Positions 15,806 to 23,458 are shown, numbered from the stretch's first letter. The stretch: 64,000 nucleotides of DNA from Paenibacillus dendrobii (GCF_009807035.1 NZ_WUBI01000001.1:620001-684000), one strand, 5' to 3'. The notes: a model not told the origin generated them from the sequence alone. Numbers and translations: made by a program.

Positions 15806-16345
15806 TCAATTTGATTTCATTCTTGCCCATTCATTTTCAAGAATGCTCATCTCAATCAAATTCCAATATGTGTCTCTATATTTTCTTATATCTCGTAATA
15901 AACCTTCTCTTACAAACCCTGTGCTTTCATAACATTTAATTGCCGATTTATTGAAGTCAAATACACCAAGACTTATTCGATGCAGTTTTAAATCATCAAA
16001 GCCAATTCTCAAAATCTCTAATATCATTTGTTTCCCATAACCTTTGCCCCTGCCAGTTCGATCCCCAACAAGCACCCTTTCAACTCGCCCAGAACGATTG
16101 TGCCTATCTATTACTCCTAATGAAATATGTCCAATAACTTGGTTGGAGATTTCATCAATTACTTTGTAGACTAATCTGTCTGATGAATTCATATCGTTTG
16201 CTTCATTGAGGTACTGTTTTAATTGTTCTTTATTCAGTGGGAACTGAAATTGTTTCCCAGCCCATTGTAGTAAAAATGCTTCATCGCCACTCCATTCAAT
16301 AAGTTGATCAAAATCAGAAGGTTCAAAGTACTTAAGAGTAATCAT
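15806..16345 (-). CDS. GNAT family N-acetyltransferase (RimJ/RimL type)
   Basis: 179 residues with the acetyl-CoA loop VLVGDRTGRGKGYGKQMI and the RimL-type LHRISLGVFDFNKSAIKCYESTGFVREG. The N-terminus MITLKYFEPSDFDQLIEWSG is also typical. CGGAGAAC precedes the ATG. The unit is bounded by an inverted repeat, GTTATGTGACGTACCACA (15773-15790) against 16367-16384, matching at 17 of 18 positions. Confidence 0.9.
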   Translation of the reverse strand: MITLKYFEPSDFDQLIEWSGDEAFLLQWAGKQFQFPLNKEQLKQYLNEANDMNSSDRLVYKVIDEISNQVIGHISLGVIDRHNRSGRVERVLVGDRTGRGKGYGKQMILEILRIGFDDLKLHRISLGVFDFNKSAIKCYESTGFVREGLLRDIRKYRDTYWNLIEMSILENEWARMKSN

Positions 16346-16378
16346 GTTCTCCGTCCTTTCAGCTCTTGTGGTATGTCA

Positions 16379-16460
16379 CATAACGATTTATTTGCGAACT
16401 TCGCAATTAATCCCATACTTGGAGGTATTCGTGAATCGTTTAAACTATCCTGCCCGTTAG
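16379..16460 (+). repeat. Degenerate attC-like repeat E fused to a family II core (site h)
   Basis: CATAACGATTTATTTGCG (16379-16396) resembles the left arm of repeats B-D. After a GCGAACTTCGC hairpin comes TTCGTGAATCGTTTAAA, and directly CTATCCTGCCCGTTAG (16445-16460). The two repeat families are thus joined end to end here, as at repeat A. Confidence 0.65.
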
Positions 16461-16500
16461 CTTAATAAAATGAGCAGATTTCGACAGCCTGCTCAACAGC
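16461..16500 (+). repeat. Family II long element (hairpin part)
   Basis: CTTAATAAAATGAGCAG followed by CAGCCTGCTCAACA is nearly the same as the element at 62211-62250 and similar to 19061-19106. Stem GAGCAG.. / CAGCCTGCTC. Confidence 0.7.
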
Positions 16501-16556
16501 ATGTGCAGCATCGCTATCCATATAATTTCACAAAAAAGAAACATCTTGTCGATTGT

Positions 16557-16670
16557 TTAGAGTCCTTCAAGCTGAACGACTCCAACATCTGCTGGAGCAA
16601 CCGTTGGAAACTTTAGATCTGTAGGGAAGAAGGTCGGTAGAATTTGCGCCAACCTCTTAATTGATAATTC
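16557..16670 (-). pseudogene. Fragment of an NmrA-like NAD(P)-binding protein
   Basis: On the minus strand, about 35 codons read ...LPTFFPTDLKFPTVAPAD and then VGVVQLEGL before a stop. This matches the region of NmrA/YtfG-like proteins just before the VATxDIG motif. No start or N-terminal domain remains. It lies in the 551-base stretch between the third GNAT and the third DinB gene, bounded by family II cores at 16445 and 16851. I see nothing else coding in that stretch. Confidence 0.4.
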
Positions 16671-16804
16671 TTAACAATTACGGTTAACCATATATATGCT
16701 TTTTCGGCTAACGATATTTGTTCTTGTCGACTTACAACTCTCGATTCCATAATATATACATCGAGAAAATCCCTCGATGAACACCAAAAAAATCTACTTA
16801 ACGA

Positions 16805-16868
16805 AAAACAGCCGATCATAATGAACGGCTGCCTGCTTGTCTTTATTGTGCTAATGTGTCCCGTTAGG
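16805..16868 (+). repeat. Hairpin plus family II core (site i)
   Basis: CAGCCG/CGGCTG hairpin (16809-16832) is followed by CTAATGTGTCCCGTTAGG (16851-16868). The core lies 28 bases past the stop of the third DinB gene. Confidence 0.6.
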
Positions 16869-16896
16869 CCAATATGCCAATCCCATTCCGAGTCCG

Positions 16897-17352
16897 TTAG
16901 AGCCTCGCGAACGTGATGTAATCGACTTGGATGGGCTCTGCCGATTCGATCCGAAGTGCCCGGTTGATCTGTCCCCGGTGATATTGTCCATGTAAGAGGA
17001 CCTGCGACAGGATGTCCCGGACGGACGTTCGGAACGTAACCCCGCTCTGGTTCGCATAGTCAACCATCTCGTCCAACTCGGAATCCTCGAGCCCTTCGAT
17101 ATAGACTCGATATTGCTCAGCGTTCTCTTCGAACATCGTCTGGATCGCCGTCAGGTCTTCCGCTTCCTCCCACAACGAATATTGCGCGCTGCCCTTGCCC
17201 AGCAATCGGGACAGCCAGACTCGTTCCGCGACCGCGATGTGCCGAACCAGCTTCAGAAGGTCCTTGTTCTTCGTCTCATTCTTCTCGAGCGCGTCTAAGA
17301 TGCGTCCGTCCGCCCAGTACAGGTGGTCCATCATGCGCTTGATCGTCTTCAT
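16897..17352 (-). CDS. DinB family protein
   Basis: 151 residues with the DinB pattern MMDHLYWADGRILDALE, LVRHIAVAERVWLSRL and a C-terminal LLHGQYHRGQINRALR. The three histidine positions (near residues 10, 47 and 125) are those of the metal site in this family. GAGGGGG precedes the ATG. It is the third DinB gene on this strand within 3 kb, but is GC-richer than the other two and divergent in sequence, which argues for separate acquisition. Confidence 0.9.
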   Translation of the reverse strand: MKTIKRMMDHLYWADGRILDALEKNETKNKDLLKLVRHIAVAERVWLSRLLGKGSAQYSLWEEAEDLTAIQTMFEENAEQYRVYIEGLEDSELDEMVDYANQSGVTFRTSVRDILSQVLLHGQYHRGQINRALRIESAEPIQVDYITFARL

Positions 17353-17390
17353 TTCGGTTTCCCCCTCTTCGTCTCATCGATTACTTGAAC

Positions 17391-17407
17391 CTACTGTTAT
17401 TCGTTAG
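17391..17407 (+). repeat. Repeat family II core (divergent, site n)
   Basis: CTACTGTTATTCGTTAG followed by TTTAAT. It lies upstream of the third DinB gene and marks the right end of the cassette-like island. Confidence 0.45.
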
Positions 17408-17468
17408 TTTAATCATTTGGTCAGTCAGATTCATTTGGTTTTGAGGAATCTGTTCGGCGTGGTTGAGT

Positions 17469-17733
17469 CTAACGCCGGATGGTCTTCACGATTGGAGTGT
17501 GAATCACTATATCGTCTACAACTCGATCTAGGCATCTTTCCCCTAAGTGCAACTCGACGCATAGTTCGTCCCACTCATTCCGTGGCAGGATTGGATTATG
17601 GTCGTATACGATTACGCTCGCCCCGGTTAAGCAAAGTATGCGGATCAGCGGTGAGTTACTGACGCCAGCCCCTATGACGGTCACGTCCCATCCGGCAAGC
17701 GATTGAATATAGGTGTTTAAAAGTAGGATTCAT
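17469..17733 (-). pseudogene. murD: murD 5' fragment, frameshifted
   Basis: The minus strand starts at an ATG at 17733 with GTGGAG upstream. One base later than expected, in a T-run (near 17720), the frame shifts and reads NTYIQSLAGWDVTVIGAGVS, followed by NSPLIRILCLTGASVIVYDH. This is the N-terminal Rossmann-like domain of MurD (UDP-N-acetylmuramoyl-alanine--glutamate ligase). The match ends after about 85 residues at HTPIVK; the ATP-binding and C-terminal domains are missing. It is a decayed, truncated copy. The cell must have a complete murD elsewhere. Confidence 0.65.
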
Positions 17734-18139
17734 AAACATCTCCACTTAGAAAGTATCACTACATCAAATATACCACATTCTGGAACTGTTCTACTTGTCG
17801 GTGTAATTAAAAAAGGCAACCGATTTCCTTACAATGGCCAAGTCTAAATTTCCATAGGAGCTCAATATACACCTTTGACAATATTTCGTTTGCTGGAATA
17901 TGGCAAATGTACCCTGATCATTTATCGCCCCCCTTCTGAAATAAAACAGGCTGCCAGAGAGGCAGCTCATATTTTCGTTACGTCGATTATTCTTGTTCGA
18001 ACTTTTCAATCAAATCGTCCACATAGAAAACTGCAACTTTTAAAGCCCTTATCTTTCTCAGAATGTAGGTCTGCTGCGGACGGACAGTGCTCTCACTTTA
18101 AAATGCCAATTAAAATTTGAAACGAGAATAGGTAATTAT
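17734..18139. other. Gap without recognised gene
   Basis: A short CAGGCTGCC/GGCAGCT hairpin lies near 17947-17968. The sequence GCTCTCACTTTAAAATG near 18089 repeats one at 12321. The open frames here look random. I see no gene. Confidence 0.5.
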
Positions 18140-18174
18140 AAAAGCCACTTAAGCTTTCTACTTAAGTGGCTTTT
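18140..18174. terminator. Bidirectional terminator
   Basis: Perfect 14-bp stem, AAAAGCCACTTAAG with CTTAAGTGGCTTTT, and a 7-base loop. It closes the small HTH gene on the minus strand. Confidence 0.88.
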
Positions 18175-18246
18175 AATGTTAATATGGCGAATTATCTTCC
18201 AGTTTCTTAAAACTCCAGAAGTATTCGTTTAATATTTTGTATTGAT

Positions 18247-18522
18247 TCATTTCTTTCCTTCATGACAAGAATCCGCTCCAGGTGCGGGTTCTTGTCTTTT
18301 TGATATCGATACTAGCGGAATTAATTCATACAGGGTGCGTACATCGCAACCGAGGGTGTCGGCGATCGATATGGCGATTTTGAGCGGCATGACTCTTTTG
18401 TTATCCGTAAAGTCGGAAATTCGTTCCGGCTTAAGAAGCAATTCTTTTGCCAGCGAGTCCACTGTTTTTCTGGATTCCAGAAGTCGTTCATGCAGCAAGC
18501 AGCGTCCAAGCTCAAATTTCAT
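18247..18522 (-). CDS. Cro/CI-type HTH regulator
   Basis: 91 residues: MKFELGRCLLHERLLESRKT leads into a helix-turn-helix (VDSLAKELLLKPERISDFTDNKRVMPLKIAISIADTLGCD) and a short charged tail. It lacks a sensor domain, so it acts either as a simple DNA-binding protein or with a partner. The ribosome site (GGGGGCA) is weak. Neighbours give no hint of its targets. Confidence 0.75.
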   Translation of the reverse strand: MKFELGRCLLHERLLESRKTVDSLAKELLLKPERISDFTDNKRVMPLKIAISIADTLGCDVRTLYELIPLVSISKRQEPAPGADSCHEGKK

Positions 18523-18911
18523 AAAGAAATGCCCCCATGTGCAATAATATTCAACTATAAGTGTTGTCCATTTTCAGTATGGATAAACAAAACTTTTGGC
18601 GGTATTCACTACTAACCTGCCCGTTAGTTTAATGAAAAAGCTGTTGATTGTTGACTTTCATATTCCATTAGCAAATAACGGCTAGGAGTATTCTCGGCCC
18701 ATCGCAATTCCGAGCCACAGTAGACAAAATACAAATTGGAGCTATGGTGCGCAAAAATTCAGTTTGCCTCACATCACGAATGCCAAGTAACGGGTCCTCC
18801 TTTTAACGACCTGGTGTATATCAACAAATTATAGACCGTATGTACAATGGTGGCCGACCATAAGGAGTTTGTCTTTTTGAAGAGATATCCCAGGGAGATT
18901 CGAAATCCCAG
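18523..18911. other. Gap with family II core j
   Basis: CTAACCTGCCCGTTAG at 18612-18627 is the most symmetrical copy of the core: perfect CTAAC/GTTAG arms around CTGCCC. The rest of this stretch holds no recognised gene. Confidence 0.6.
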
Positions 18912-18913
18912 AA

Positions 18914-18990
18914 TGGGGTCACATTTGTGTATTTTCTAATGACACAAATCAAACCACATAAAAATAAAAAAAGCCTAACGAATCAGGCTG
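18914..18990 (+). repeat. Repeat family IV element
   Basis: GGGGTCACATTTGTGT is followed by TCTAATGACACAAATC, then CAAACCACATAAAAATAAAA and a GCC...GGC hairpin (GAATCAGGCTG). The section from 18935 to 18990 is nearly identical to 63763-63819. Confidence 0.7.
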
Positions 18991-19060
18991 TAGTACTTCT
19001 CGTACTATTAAGTTTGTCATGTTTGCGTCTCTCTCGAACCTGTAAATCAGAACTCATAAG

Positions 19061-19106
19061 GTTAGATTAAAAAAATGAGCAGACTACTGCTGCAGCCTGC
19101 TTAACA
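19061..19106 (+). repeat. Family II long element, third copy
   Basis: GTTAGATTAAAAAAATGAGC, then CAGCCTGCTTAACA. Same layout as the copies at 16456-16500 and 62206-62250, with a longer loop. Confidence 0.6.
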
Positions 19107-19265
19107 TAAAAAGGTATTTAACTAACATTTCAAGTTCGCACAACATGAATGCTTGACCCAAATCGATGGAAGCGCAGATAGTCCTCTGCCTTAAAAATGT
19201 TACATCTCAGCCGTAACGCCACTTTACAACTTCTGTGCAATATCCTCCTACTCGTTTCCCTACTC

Positions 19266-20654
19266 TTATTTATCGAACTCTTGTACGTGATCGACCATTG
19301 CAGTCGCGTCTGCAAGGGTTACTCCGTTCTTCGGATGGAAGTATCCTTCCGGGTCCAGCTCTACGATCTTGAGAGCAAGCGCTGTTTGAATCGCACCTTG
19401 ATATTGTATATCGATCTGGTCGTTGTCCTTGATCTCCTTCAGGACTAGATTCAACATCGGCAGCCTGTCTTCGGCTTGAAGCGTGTGGATCAGCAGGTAC
19501 GTGAACGATTCGCGCGTCACGTCGGCCTCTGCGTTGATCTTGACCTGCAGTTTCGTATCTCCGGCGGCTTTCTTGATCAATTCCACGGCTTGTTCTGCCG
19601 TGATGGCTTTGCTTGCCCCGCCTTGCTCAGGCACCGGGTGAGTATTCAAGTATTTTACGGCTTTGATCACGATATCGGTCGCATCCGTACGGGTAATTCC
19701 GGCCTTAGGATTAAAATTGCCCTCTTGGTCCAATTGAACAAATCTCAGGGCAAGCGCCGTCTGAATGGAGCCTTGATTCAGGATATCGATCTGATCGTTA
19801 TCCTTGATTTCCGCCGGAACCAGATTGAACATCGGCAGCTGGCCACTCGTTTGTAGTGTATGAACTAGCAGGTACGTGAACGACTCGCGGGTCACGGCGG
19901 CTTTTGGATCGATTTTGATCTGCAGGTTTTCTCCGGCCGCCCCTTGGATCAATTGCACGGCTTGTTCTGCCGTGAGAGCGAAGCTCTCGCCGCCCTGCTG
20001 CCCAGAGTGAGTTTTCAAATAATGAAGCGCGTTGCTAATTTCAATGGCAGCTTCCGCGCGGGAAATTTCTTTCTTCGGCTGAAACTTCCCGTTTTTATCC
20101 AAACCTACGACGCCGTAGTTCAGGGCGCGCTGGATCGATCCGGAATACTCGGGATTGACTTGATCCTGGTCTATGAACTTCTGGACAATCGGGTTAATGA
20201 GAGGCAGCTTACCGGCAATTTCGATCGCATGAACGAGCTGGTGCGTAAAGCCTTCGCGCGTCATCTTTTCATTCGGATTCAGATCCGCAGGCAGGTCTAA
20301 TCCGTTGACTGCAGCGATTATGAAAGCCTTTGCGTACCAAGCGGAATCGTTAGCTTGCTTGTAATAATCGGAAGCCTGGGGCTCTTTAACAAAACGGATA
20401 AAGTCGAGATTCAGTCCCAGCGCGTTGACGAAAAACTGCACGCTCTCGGCTTGTGTGACGGTCTTATTCGGAGCAAACCGTTCTGCTGTAATTCCCTTGA
20501 TCAGGCCGCTGTCATGCAGGGCAATGATCTTGTCTTTATCTTGCACGCTATCCAGATCTTTAAAGGCAGCCGCAGAAGCAAAGTCTTGTCCGGCCAAGCT
20601 GAATGCCAGGGCAACGGCTGCGGACAGGGTAATGATTTTGGATGGCTTTTTCAT
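19266..20654 (-). CDS. Secreted protein with SLH-like repeats
   Basis: 462 residues. A signal peptide (MKKPSKIITLSAAVALAFSL, cleavage after ASA) is followed by FKDLDSVQDKDKIIALHDSG and LIKGITAERFAPNKTVTQAE, a clear SLH motif. Then come about three tandem units of ~115-125 residues; the last two (residues ~230-345 and ~350-460) are close duplicates containing VTRESFTYLLVHTLQ and IKDNDQID...QTALALR. SLH domains anchor proteins to pyruvylated wall polymers, so this is probably a cell-surface protein without an attached enzyme. The ATG at 20654 follows AGAGGTG. Confidence 0.82.
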   Translation of the reverse strand: MKKPSKIITLSAAVALAFSLAGQDFASAAAFKDLDSVQDKDKIIALHDSGLIKGITAERFAPNKTVTQAESVQFFVNALGLNLDFIRFVKEPQASDYYKQANDSAWYAKAFIIAAVNGLDLPADLNPNEKMTREGFTHQLVHAIEIAGKLPLINPIVQKFIDQDQVNPEYSGSIQRALNYGVVGLDKNGKFQPKKEISRAEAAIEISNALHYLKTHSGQQGGESFALTAEQAVQLIQGAAGENLQIKIDPKAAVTRESFTYLLVHTLQTSGQLPMFNLVPAEIKDNDQIDILNQGSIQTALALRFVQLDQEGNFNPKAGITRTDATDIVIKAVKYLNTHPVPEQGGASKAITAEQAVELIKKAAGDTKLQVKINAEADVTRESFTYLLIHTLQAEDRLPMLNLVLKEIKDNDQIDIQYQGAIQTALALKIVELDPEGYFHPKNGVTLADATAMVDHVQEFDK

Positions 20655-20944
20655 AAATGTCACCTCTTGTAGTCGAGTTGGTTTATCTTGCCATCATAGA
20701 CGTACCTCCACTCAAAAAGGTTTCTCCGTTTACTCAAAAAGATCCATTTCTTCTCCATTTGCTGCAGTTCAATCCCGTTCATACCATCCATATGGATATG
20801 TCTGTCGGCACAAGATCAATGGACTCCATCCGCAAATAATCCAAGGTTTCCATGGTTTTGCCTCGAAGATGAATCTTTTCCTCATCGGTATGTACTCTTG
20901 TCATTTTCGGCTTATATGTTTGACATGTTCATTCTTCACATATA
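20655..20944. other. Gap without recognised gene
   Basis: Presumably holds the promoter of the SLH protein. I see no gene or structured repeat in it. Confidence 0.4.
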
Positions 20945-20980
20945 AAAAGCACGCAGCAGGTTAATCTGTGCGCGCTTCCC
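20945..20980 (-). terminator. Terminator of the 56-residue gene
   Basis: AAGCACGCAGC / GTGCGCGCTT stem. On the minus strand it ends in TTTTTATA. Confidence 0.7.
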
Positions 20981-20985
20981 TTTTA

Positions 20986-21156
20986 TTACTTCTCCTCTAA
21001 CTCATCCGGGACATCGTATTTATTGATATGTGAGGTCATCGCTGCGACGGCATCGTCGACATTCGTCGTGGCAGGCTCCCGTCCGACCACGTCATCGGTC
21101 TCGTCATGAAAATTCAAACGGTCTGCCTCTATTTCTTTCTGTTTATTTTTTTCCAT
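20986..21156 (-). CDS. Small hypothetical protein (56 residues)
   Basis: A complete small frame: GGGAGGAG precedes the ATG at 21156 and two stops (TAATAA) end it, followed by a terminator. The product is very acidic and hydrophilic (starts MEKNKQKEIEADRLNFHDET, ends YDVPDELEEK) with no membrane segment or known motif. It lies 37 bases after the stop of sspH on the same strand, so a role in spores is possible, but that is only inference from position. Confidence 0.65.
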   Translation of the reverse strand: MEKNKQKEIEADRLNFHDETDDVVGREPATTNVDDAVAAMTSHINKYDVPDELEEK

Positions 21157-21192
21157 TCGGGGCTTCTCCTCCCTTCTTTCTTATTCCAATGT

Positions 21193-21375
21193 CTATTCTT
21201 CTTCTATTAGCGAGTACAGAGGTACTTCCCGCTCTTCTTCAGGTTTATTCAGCGCATAGATGCGCGCTGTCTCACTCTCCTCATGCACATGCTGTATATA
21301 GATTGGTATCCCATCACACAGTACATTCGCCATTACGGGAGAAGACGCAATTTCTTGTGCTCTTTGAACATTCAT
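21193..21375 (-). CDS. sspH: H-type small acid-soluble spore protein
   Basis: 60 residues starting MNVQRAQEIASSPVMANVLC, with the conserved V-x-Y/C-x-G-x-P-V/I-x-I core (DGIPIYIQHVHEES) and an acidic C-terminus, as in B. subtilis SspH. These minor SASPs are made in the forespore under sigma G. GGGAGG stands 10 bases before the ATG. It is good evidence for an endospore former. Confidence 0.9.
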   Translation of the reverse strand: MNVQRAQEIASSPVMANVLCDGIPIYIQHVHEESETARIYALNKPEEEREVPLYSLIEEE

Positions 21376-21435
21376 GTAGAATGACCTCCCTTTCTGAGTA
21401 GAGTCCGTCTTTACTATGCTCGAAGTAAATATCTG

Positions 21436-21874
21436 CTATTCATGGTTCTTGCCTGAACAGTATATAAAAAACGGCTCATTTTTCTCCGTTGCATAATATA
21501 TCATAGCCATTGCCGGCAAAGCTATTCCTATCAACATCGCTAATTTCCAGCCGCCCATGACGTATGCCCACCCTCCTATAGCTGAGCCTACAGCACCACC
21601 AATAAAGAAAATAGCCATAAATAATCCGTTTAGACGGCTTCGAATTTCTGCTCCCAACGCGAAGATCGCACGTTGTCCAAGGACCAGATTTGCTGAAACT
21701 CCCATATCTAAAAGAATAGCCGCGACTACCAAGGCTACTAATGAGAATGTCGAACCGGTTTGAATCATAAGGGGCAGAAATGCAGAAATAATAACTAAAG
21801 CTAAAAGCGAATCCCGTGGCCGGACGAACCCAACCTCTATCAATCAGCAATTTCGCCGTTCGCTTATATACCAT
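21436..21874 (-). pseudogene. MFS transporter, C-terminal remnant
   Basis: About 140 codons match the last four to five membrane helices of a major-facilitator drug transporter ([56 protein letters not shown]). The 5' end reads [14 protein letters not shown] in one frame and continues as [13 protein letters not shown] in another, so there is a frameshift near 21830. The N-terminal two thirds are missing. Not functional. Confidence 0.75.
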
Positions 21875-22018
21875 CCCAAAGAATTTTACTCAGCATCTGC
21901 AGGTACTTTCTTTCGCGATCCGCTAGATAAAAGAATGGGTTATCGAGCATTAAGATAGCTGAAATAAGCTAATTCTATGTGATAAATTAGGTTAATTTAG
22001 GGTTATTAGTATCCGGTA

Positions 22019-22047
22019 TTGATTTTTTTCCCAAAAAAGTTTATTTT
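22019..22047 (+). promoter_or_regulatory. Candidate promoter of the leader region
   Basis: TTGATT, a 17-bp spacer and TATTTT stand 52 bases before the 10-codon leader ORF. The -10 is not ideal. Confidence 0.4.
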
Positions 22048-22098
22048 AATGACAGCTTAGTGATAAGCAAGTTCCTGACACGAAGGGAGATGTTTTTA

Positions 22099-22131
22099 AT
22101 GGCAACTACTTATATGGTGGTTTGGTCTTAA
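22099..22131 (+). CDS. Leader peptide MATTYMVVWS
   Basis: Ten codons with a good ribosome site (AGGGAG, 9 bases upstream) and a TAA stop. It is followed by about 180 bases with two terminator hairpins before the next ribosome site. This is the layout of antibiotic-sensing attenuators, in which a ribosome stalled on the leader changes the fold downstream. I do not recognise the peptide from a known resistance gene. Confidence 0.5.
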   Translation: MATTYMVVWS

Positions 22132-22227
22132 AACTGAATAGCAGGCATATGCGAAAAAAGCGGGAAAACGCCCGTATTATTTGTTATGCCATCCAAAGTA
22201 ACCTTTCGTGAATATTGCTGTTTGCTG

Positions 22228-22313
22228 GATACGATGAAGGTCGTATCTTTTTAACGCGTCCTGATGCCGCGCGACAGCAGCTTCTTTAGAGGCTGCTTGT
22301 CCGTGGCATTTTT
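22228..22313 (+). terminator. Tandem terminators of the attenuator region
   Basis: The first is GATACGA/TCGTATC followed by TTTTT (22228-22252). The second is a long stem, ATGCC...GACAGCAGC / GGCTGCTTGTC...GGCAT, followed by TTTTT (22263-22313). Both lie after the leader ORF and before any main coding region. An upstream GGCAT...ATGCC pair (22144-22195) could compete with the second stem. Confidence 0.65.
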
Positions 22314-22353
22314 ACGTCCAAAAAACAACATTAAAGGAGCTAACAATAAAAAC

Positions 22354-22452
22354 ATGATGGATTTGAAAACATATGGTTATACAGATATAGACGCAATTCA
22401 ATGCGGTTTATTGACCGGCAGGGTAACGGAGGTTGGAAAAAATGAATATTAA
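22354..22452 (+). pseudogene. N-terminal fragment resembling an RsgA-type GTPase
   Basis: An in-frame MMDLKTYGYTDIDAIQ followed by LLTGRVTEVGKNEY and a stop, 32 codons. It looks like the first residues of the secondary ribosome small-subunit GTPase A (RsgA) of Firmicutes, where LKxYGY and GRVTEV begin the OB-fold. The coding sequence stops where the phosphotransferase gene begins, and the two overlap by 11 bases. It may now act as a coupled upstream ORF. The assignment rests on a short match. Confidence 0.45.
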
Positions 22453-23458
22453 TCCCCAGACGCTGCTCCATGCCTTAAAAAAACAGTTCAAGAAGGGTAT
22501 CATCTCGGCCGACTGCCAAACCAAACCGTTACAGGGCGGAACTGTGGGAAATGTGTACCTGGTAACGGGGATCGCCGAAACCGCGGATGGAGAAAAATTG
22601 CCGTACCGTATCGTGCTGAAAATTCAGAAGAAATGGGAACGTTTCAATGATCCGGATTCCTGGCGCCGGGAATATGATCTCTATGTGTCTGACTTGGGAG
22701 CGACGTTCTCAGATGCCTTGCGTTGGCCCGAATGTTATCACGCGGAGATGAATACCGTAGAAGATGAATTCCAGCTATGGCTGGAATATATCGATGGCGT
22801 AACCGGTTTAGACTTGACTGGTGACATGTATGAACAGGCCGCACTGGAGTTAGGACGCTATCAAGGCAAGCTGTATGCTCTGCAGCCCGCCGTGCTGCAG
22901 AGCCTGACCAACCTGAGCCATGCGGATCTCATGAAGAATACGTATCTGCATTACCGATCATGGCCGGTCGTCTACGATTATATACGCTCTGAGGACTGCG
23001 AATTCCCGCAGTACGTGCGGCAAATGCTAATCGACATCGATGAGCACGCAGACGAGATACTCGCCCGAATCGAAAAATTGCCCCTCGTGCTATGCCACCG
23101 GGACTTCTGGGTGACCAACCTGATCTATGCGGAAGGGAAAATCGTGCTTATCGACTGGGATACCAGCGGATGGGGATACCTGGGCGAGGATCTCGCAAGC
23201 TTGATTGCGGATGAAGCCGATATCGATCACATGGTCGAATACTATCAGCGATGTGTCCCCGCGTATTACAAAGGATTTTCGGAGTATGCGGATGTATCCC
23301 CTATCGCCGATCATTACGTCTATGAGCTGATCCTTCTCGTATTCGGCTACAGGCTTATAGAGGGATATCTACACACAGAGGACGATGATGAGAAGACAAA
23401 GCTTGTCCATACACTCCAAAAAATCTATGAAATGAAGAGCAGCCCTGCGCAGGGTTGA
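22442..23458 (+). CDS. APH family phosphotransferase
   Basis: 338 residues with the kinase-like fold of aminoglycoside/choline phosphotransferases: ATP-binding Lys in RIVLKIQKKWE, Brenner motif LCHRDFWVTNLI (catalytic Asp near 224) and metal-binding IDWDTSGWGYLGEDLASL. The ATG at 22442 has GGAGG 10 bases upstream. The substrate is unknown; the family includes antibiotic, choline and homoserine kinases. The attenuator-like leader upstream would make it an inducible gene, which fits a resistance role, but this is inference. Confidence 0.85.
   Translation: MNINPQTLLHALKKQFKKGIISADCQTKPLQGGTVGNVYLVTGIAETADGEKLPYRIVLKIQKKWERFNDPDSWRREYDLYVSDLGATFSDALRWPECYHAEMNTVEDEFQLWLEYIDGVTGLDLTGDMYEQAALELGRYQGKLYALQPAVLQSLTNLSHADLMKNTYLHYRSWPVVYDYIRSEDCEFPQYVRQMLIDIDEHADEILARIEKLPLVLCHRDFWVTNLIYAEGKIVLIDWDTSGWGYLGEDLASLIADEADIDHMVEYYQRCVPAYYKGFSEYADVSPIADHYVYELILLVFGYRLIEGYLHTEDDDEKTKLVHTLQKIYEMKSSPAQG

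Noticed and set aside
13441..16460. Classical transposon or insertion sequence origin of the array
   Set aside because: There is no transposase, no direct target duplication, and each gene has different terminal repeats, unlike IS families.
16613..16819. 68-codon minus-strand frame
   Set aside because: No RBS and no family likeness. The NmrA-like remnant lies in a different frame at its end, and the stretch is bounded by repeats.
17791..18120. Overlapping short frames on both strands as possible small genes
   Set aside because: No ribosome sites, hydrophobic pattern or known motif; probably random.
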